NCBI GenBank assembly: GCA_036897445.1
Contig: JAYMTL010000039.1
Span: 1 to 64,000 of the forward strand
Direction: 5' to 3'
DNA from: Pelargonium tetragonum
Taxonomy: Eukaryota > Streptophyta > Magnoliopsida > Geraniales > Geraniaceae
Length of the DNA: 64,000 bases
The position numbers and the translations under genes were made by a program. The first letter of the stretch is position 1. Each line of letters begins with the position of its first letter. Positions 59,407-64,000 of the stretch are shown piece by piece. The notes under the pieces are model-generated. The model saw nothing but the letters and a program-made list of their open reading frames with translations. It was not told where the DNA came from and ran no database searches.

Positions 59407-60689
59407 GGGAAAGTTATATGGTATTACTAAGCATTAGTTGAAGAAAGGTAGGAGCTTGATAAATTCAAAATATTTAGAAAAGGGTTTCTAAAAAAAAAGT
59501 ACAGGGCTTCAGAGGGGGTCAGTCTACTAAGTATTTTGAGAGTTATTAGATTCGTTTTTAGTTAGGTTAATGAAGGGTTTAGAGACTTTAATCCGAAGTT
59601 TGTTAAAGTTTAACCCGTAAATCAAAGAGTTGGGCTTACAAAATAAACTAAAGCAGAAAATTCAAAAAACCTTAGACAAAGGATTTCTTACTCCTGTATA
59701 AAGTAACACTTGAACACTAGATTGTAGACTTTTTTAGAATACTCGCGATTTTGGATATTCTACTTTTTTGACAGCTAGGGTAATTTTAAACAAACCCTAG
59801 GTTTCCTAATCCCAGTGCTTACTCGTTAAGAAGTAATGCTTCCACATTAATATAATTTCTAGATATTTTAAATTATTAGTCTCACACAAAATCCCTTTCT
59901 TTTTTTAATTTGCTTTATAGGATAAATGTATTTATCAAAGGGCGATCTTACGAGATAAAAGTTTCTTTATACAATTTATACAATATGAGGGGATCCCTTA
60001 CCAATAACTAAAAATTAAGTTTCCGAAATTAGGTAGCCTCCGTCTAAATACTTCGTAGGGTGGTTGGCTAAGTCAGTCCGAAAGTATAAGTAAAAAAGCT
60101 TGTTGTAAAGACCTTACGTCAAGCTTTTTCAAGACTCCTTAAGATAACAAAGCTAAAACGCAATAAAATTTCAAAAAATGTACAAACTAGGGTCGCTAAA
60201 TGTTACTGTTGCAGAATTAAAAACTAAAATTCTATAGGAAATTAGGAAAAAGGGCTTAGAGTTCTTTGCCAACGTCTCGGGTTCAGGGGAGCTTCCATCT
60301 TAAGAAATTTTCACTTTTATTGGATTCCCGCGGATGCCGACTTTACTATATTTGTGGGATATGAGAGGTCGTAATTCAGTACAACAGTATGATACTTATT
60401 CAAAGCTCTCAAAATCTGCACTCCCTTTTCCTTTTAGTGAATACTTATACAAGACGGATCCTTAACACGAGGGTTTTTCTCTCCGGTATTCATTTTACAC
60501 CATTTCAAGAAGATACCTAGTCAAACCCTTTGTTGTCGACTGGCTCCTTCAAAATAGAACTTGCTGACAACCAACCTTTAAATTAAATAAGTAGTAAACT
60601 CCTTAAACACTACTAAAATGGAGCCTGCACCCTCGACCTTATAACATAAGGGGGCCCTTAGCAGCAGAGTTTCTTTCTATAATTACAGG

Positions 60690-60699
60690 AGGAATTCCT
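60690..60699 (+). repeat. Palindrome AGGAATTCCT
   Basis: Perfect 10-bp palindrome in the context AGGAGGAATTCCTTCTTAT. The upstream AGG matches the copy at 381 (GGAGGAATTCCTT), so these two share at least 13 bases. Confidence 0.55.
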
Positions 60700-62109
60700 T
60701 CTTATGCCTTAATTGCTCCCTTTAATCCAGAAGTATTTCAGTAAAGTTTCAAGAGCTTCCGCGTAGACCTATTACTTACAAGTAGAAGACATTACTAAAA
60801 TGAAATGTTTCACAATAAAACGCTTAGTTAGTCTTTTGTATAAAAAGTTTGTATAGGAAAACAGAGATTCTATAAAGACCCTTGAAACAACCGATAACTA
60901 AAAGTAAATAAAATTCTTCCTTTTTCGGGACTCCTATATATTTTATAGTATTTTATTCCCTACACCGGGATATCTCGAACAAAAGGGTCGAGACTTTAAA
61001 AAGCTTGTAATTAGATATCTATCTTCCTTAGTTGAGAAACCTACAAGCGCTCATACTTGTAACTAAATTCTTTTAAAGCCGACAAGAGGATTTTTATAAA
61101 GATTCCCACCCCTATTGTTATGCTGTAAATTTTTATACTTTATGCCCCCTTTATTTAGGCTTCGGCTACCCAGTTTGAGTAAAAGTAGTGCAGAAAAAAA
61201 TGTAAAAAGGGGCTGTACCTATCAGCTAAATTTTAAACTTATTTTATTTCGCTACCTGGTTGTGGACCTGATACAGAAGTCTGTGTTATGACTTATTAAG
61301 GTACAGGGGATCTCAAAAGAATTAAAAAGCGTCCCTATTCTTTTCTTTACCAACAAACAAAAATTTCTAAAACTCTTCTTTGCTAAATTATAAAAATAAG
61401 CTTATAAAAGCCTAAACTTGAAAAGTCCTAATTTAAGGTTGACCAGACTCAGTAAATAGTTTTAAAGTTTTGAGGATCCTTAGATTAACCTACTTTGGGT
61501 CTAAAACTTGGAAAGTATAACGGTTCACCAAGCTTTTTTATTGGTAAGCACTTTAATAACTTAACTTTACCAAAAGGGTTAGTCGCAGACAAGGAAGAAA
61601 CCCCACCTCTAGGAAACCGGAAATACCGCTTGTTATTATCTTTTTATACAACAAATCTATAGATACCCGGGCTTGGTTATTCAAATCCTGTCACTTTAAG
61701 TAAAAACAGGGGTGCTCCTTAGTTTTTAATACTATCTAAAACCCAAGGTATACCGAACATGTAAATAACATAAAGCAAATACCAATTTTGAGGGGTCCTA
61801 ATAGAAAAGAGTTGGTAACAAAGCCTTTCGGCTTTAAGCTTAAGAAGCATTTTTACCTAATTCACGTGTGTAAATTTTTCGGAATTAGACTTTGTTGTTT
61901 ACATAGTTCAGCCCTTTTATCTTAGGATCTACGAGGGCGCCGACCACAGAGTTTTACCGGGTTATACTTAGGGGCCGCTTTTAGGCAGTTCTAAGCTGTA
62001 TATCTTGAGGGCTTTTCTTCAGGGCATAACAACAAGAAGACATCCTTATGATCACCACTCCCCCAGTCCCCAGTCTTAGCTACAGGATTTCTAACGAAAG
62101 CCAAACTTA

Positions 62110-62150
62110 AGCTGGAAAGCGCCGCTTTTGCCATGGGTTCAAATCCCGAG
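62110..62150 (+). other. tRNA-like remnant lacking an anticodon arm
   Basis: AAGCTGGAAAGCGCCGC at 62109-62125 resembles the D-arm and 5' half of the anticodon stem of a bacterial or organelle tRNA. CCATGGGTTCAAATCCCGA (62131-62149) is a good T-arm: loop TTCAAAT, four pairs, B-box match GGTTCAAATCC. Only TTTTG lies between, so the anticodon loop and 3' stem are missing. No acceptor stem found. Most likely a deleted tRNA copy. Confidence 0.3.
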
Positions 62151-62228
62151 ATCTTCTAAAAAATTTTGAAACTGAATAGAGAATCCCTCTAAACCACGCG
62201 TTCAAGTCGGGAGGTTATGGCCTTTTAC

Positions 62229-62468
62229 TTACTTTACTGCACTTACTGGAAACTCAGGACTAAGCAATCCCTTATTCCCTAACTTTTGAGTTATACCTAT
62301 ACCCTTTCTAATGCCCAGAGATAAACTCTTTCTTGAAAGACTAACTTATAAGCTGAAAAACAACTAACTAGACTTCTGGGCCTCAAGACTCTGAACCTCT
62401 ATAGCTATATCTACGTCCTCCTTATCTTCGATACCTTTTCCTCTAAATCTTAATAGCTTTCTTAGAAC
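62229..62468 (-). CDS. Protein-like frame in one phase with two internal stops
   Basis: One phase contains a 34-codon stretch (62468-62367) ending in TAG at 62366-62364, then a short TAA-closed gap, then a 38-codon stretch (62345-62232) ending at TAA 62231-62229. The first reads LRKLLRFRGKGIEDKEDVD, then IAIEVQSLEAQKSS, with mixed charge unlike simple lysine tracts. The second reads SLSRKSLSLGIRKGIGITQ, then KLGNKGLLSPEFPVSAVK. GIRKGIGIT recalls the GIG hairpin of ribosomal protein S13 but nothing else there fits. It follows the 62462-62611 frame and overlaps it by 7 bases. A decayed or recoded gene is plausible. Confidence 0.25.
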
Positions 62469-62611
62469 CTAGACTCTCCACCTTTCTTCTCTATCCGTGG
62501 TATCTTACTCTTCTGTATCTGGATACCCGTACCTTCTTTCCTCAGTTGTACTAAGACTTTCAAGCACTTCTTTGGTTTGTCGCCGATAAACGCATTTATA
62601 GAAAAAAACTC
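62462..62611 (-). CDS. 49-codon protein-like frame, unknown
   Basis: Open from after TAA (62614-62612) to TAA (62464-62462), no ATG. It reads FFSINAFIGDKPKKCLKVL, then VQLRKEGTGIQIQKSKIP and RIEKKGGESRF. The balance of hydrophobic and basic residues looks like a small globular RNA-binding or ribosomal protein. TGIQIQKSK resembles the KIQN and GTIQNKK phrases at 22.5, 53.3 and 55.5 kb. The next frame on the same strand begins inside its last codons in another phase. I do not recognise the family. Confidence 0.27.
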   Translation of the reverse strand, partial: EFFSINAFIGDKPKKCLKVLVQLRKEGTGIQIQKSKIPRIEKKGGESRF

Positions 62612-64000
62612 TTATCCTATTAACATGCCCCTCCAAAAGCTTTATATATACCCCGGGCATTAAAATTCTTGTTGCGATATACTTTCTATAATATCCAGAG
62701 CCCCTTACCTATCGAGGAGTTCCCCACGCGAATAAATTAGGAGCAACTATCTATAAGGGTACTCCAGTGTCTACGGAAATCAAAGCTTTTTTGTAAAGAC
62801 TAAAAAAGAATAAACTATAACCTAAAATGCATAAAATCAGAGAGGTGCTTAACTCAGAGGGACCCGATTGCTTATAAGTTTATGATTCCCTCGCAAAAAA
62901 CTTTAGTAATAAATAAGAATTTCCTTTTTCTCCCGCTTTAAGGCGTAAATACCGGGTTTTACAGCGATAAGTTTTGAAAGAAAGTAATTCCATGTCTAGT
63001 AGCCCCTCTAAATTCCTTTTGGATCGAGCATTTTTAAACTCAAGGATAGAAAACTCTGGGGTACTTTTACTTAGTTAAGGCCTTAAGTTGCTTTTCGTGT
63101 TTTTTTAACTCGGTAAATGTGTACCCTGAAACTCCGTACTTAAAAAAGAAACTTTTACCTGATTGGTTAGTAGCGAGCTCTCCACGCAATAATCAGAGTA
63201 TATAGAAGTATAGGAATCCCTTGTACAGGCATTGAATTAAAAAAGAGTGATATTCCTTATCTTAGATCTCTAAAACTCTTTATGTTCCTTTCCCAGAATC
63301 AAGCTCTAATGTTTACTAAAGAATTTCTAAAGATTCAATATGCTTTTCACTAGATATCTTATACGAAAAAAGTTCCCTTATTTTAGTTTTTCTAGCTACC
63401 TGAACTTTTAGTTTTTTACCCCTTATATAGAGCTAGAGCTTTCTCCCTGTTGACTAAAACTAATAAGTACACAAGGCACTCTTTTCTTTCGTTCCGAAAC
63501 TTTAAACCCTTTTAAACGAGCCTCCTTTATATATATATTTAACAAGAGCATAACTCAATTCTATTTAGAATAAAAACCATGATAAAAAAATCTTTGTTCT
63601 TTCTATTTTCTGCTTTCTTGAAAAGCAATTCTTTGATATTTATTTCATTAACAACTCTTTCCTTATAACCTTGTTCGAGAATCCCTCTTTACAATCGTAA
63701 GCCTCCCCTTAGCCAAAGCTATAAACAGCGTCATCACTAGATATTTGACTTTCAGCCATTCTGCCTGCCCTTTTTATTTACTTTCTAAGTTCTTAGGAGG
63801 GAGATAGGTACTTAATTTTAAACTACTCGAGAGCTTATGCCTTAACCAAGGGAAAGACTTTGACTCCCATATTTTTTTGTAGACTTTAGGACTCTCTTTA
63901 ATCCAAAAACTGAGGTAAGGGGATTTACTAATATGTAAAGATTTACAAGGAATAGTGCTTAGCCCGCTAAGGTATAACTTTAACGAGATTTGCTTAATGA
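62612..64000. other. Gene-free stretch to window end
   Basis: No coding-like frame and no RNA gene. GGAATCCCTTGTACAGG near 63212 belongs to the palindrome family. A short TA run lies near 63527. Confidence 0.45.

Larger units (their letters stand above)
57928..62109. other. Gene-free region rich in palindromes
   Basis: Holds the longest perfect palindrome seen (58314-58327) and copies at 59396 and 60690, plus GGGATCCC near 59993. Two minus frames of 61 codons (58644-58829 and 58826-59011) are of chance length. No RNA gene seen. Confidence 0.45.

Noticed and set aside
62229-62345. Ribosomal protein S13 from the phrase GIRKGIGIT
   Set aside because: The GIG hairpin alone is common. The RTHTNAR signature and the rest of S13 are absent.
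1-64000. CRISPR array, group I or II intron ORF, transposase or reverse transcriptase
   Set aside because: No regularly spaced direct repeats with spacers, and no frame long enough or with a motif of these families.
1-64000. Naming the source as a specific lineage (dinoflagellate, chytrid, diplonemid or plant mitochondrion)
   Set aside because: Large gene-poor mitochondrial DNAs exist in several groups, but no cox, cob, rRNA or other diagnostic gene is visible here, so any name would be a guess.

Overview
The window is 64 kb of AT-rich DNA (roughly two thirds A+T by eye) in which I recognise no gene with confidence. Under the standard code the longest ATG/TTG-type open frame is about 100 codons. 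That is near what random sequence of this composition and length would give, so a bacterial, archaeal, phage or compact organelle genome is excluded. I see no recognisable stretch of rRNA, no complete tRNA, no transposase, no reverse transcriptase and no CRISPR array. The best guess is non-coding DNA from a eukaryote: either a greatly expanded organelle (mitochondrial) genome or nuclear intergenic DNA. The mitochondrial option rests on weak hints: short frames rich in lysine or hydrophobic residues, frames that become longer if UGA is read as Trp, and one weak resemblance to ribosomal protein L2.

Two kinds of sequence alternate. Most of the window is a background strewn with short degenerate palindromes of the form GG(A/G)(A/T)TCC. 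The best conserved version is AGGAATTCCCT, often followed by TTGTAA. Exact or near-exact copies lie at about 0.38, 0.68, 26.6, 43.2, 46.9, 58.3, 59.4 and 60.7 kb.

The second kind is a set of islands poor in these palindromes, at about 2.3-5.2, 8.0-8.7, 22.4-22.6, 48.1-48.4, 49.9-50.3, 53.3, 55.05-55.7, 57.8 and 62.2-62.6 kb. They hold open frames of 20-90 codons with non-random protein composition. Most are rich in Lys, Gly, Thr and Ala, with repeated K-H-K or G-R-H-K motifs. A few are strongly hydrophobic. Many of these frames abut or overlap, change frame, or are split by one TAG or TGA. They could be decayed genes, genes needing recoding or RNA editing, or simple-sequence DNA that happens to read as protein.

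Six matches to the tRNA T-arm / pol III B-box motif GGTTCRANYC are scattered through the window. My rough expectation is about one. Three tRNA-like remnants (two of these matches, plus a near-match at 29.7 kb) appear to have D-like and T-like arms but no room for an anticodon arm. All counts were made by eye and none is exhaustive. Every CDS entry below is a candidate, not an established gene.
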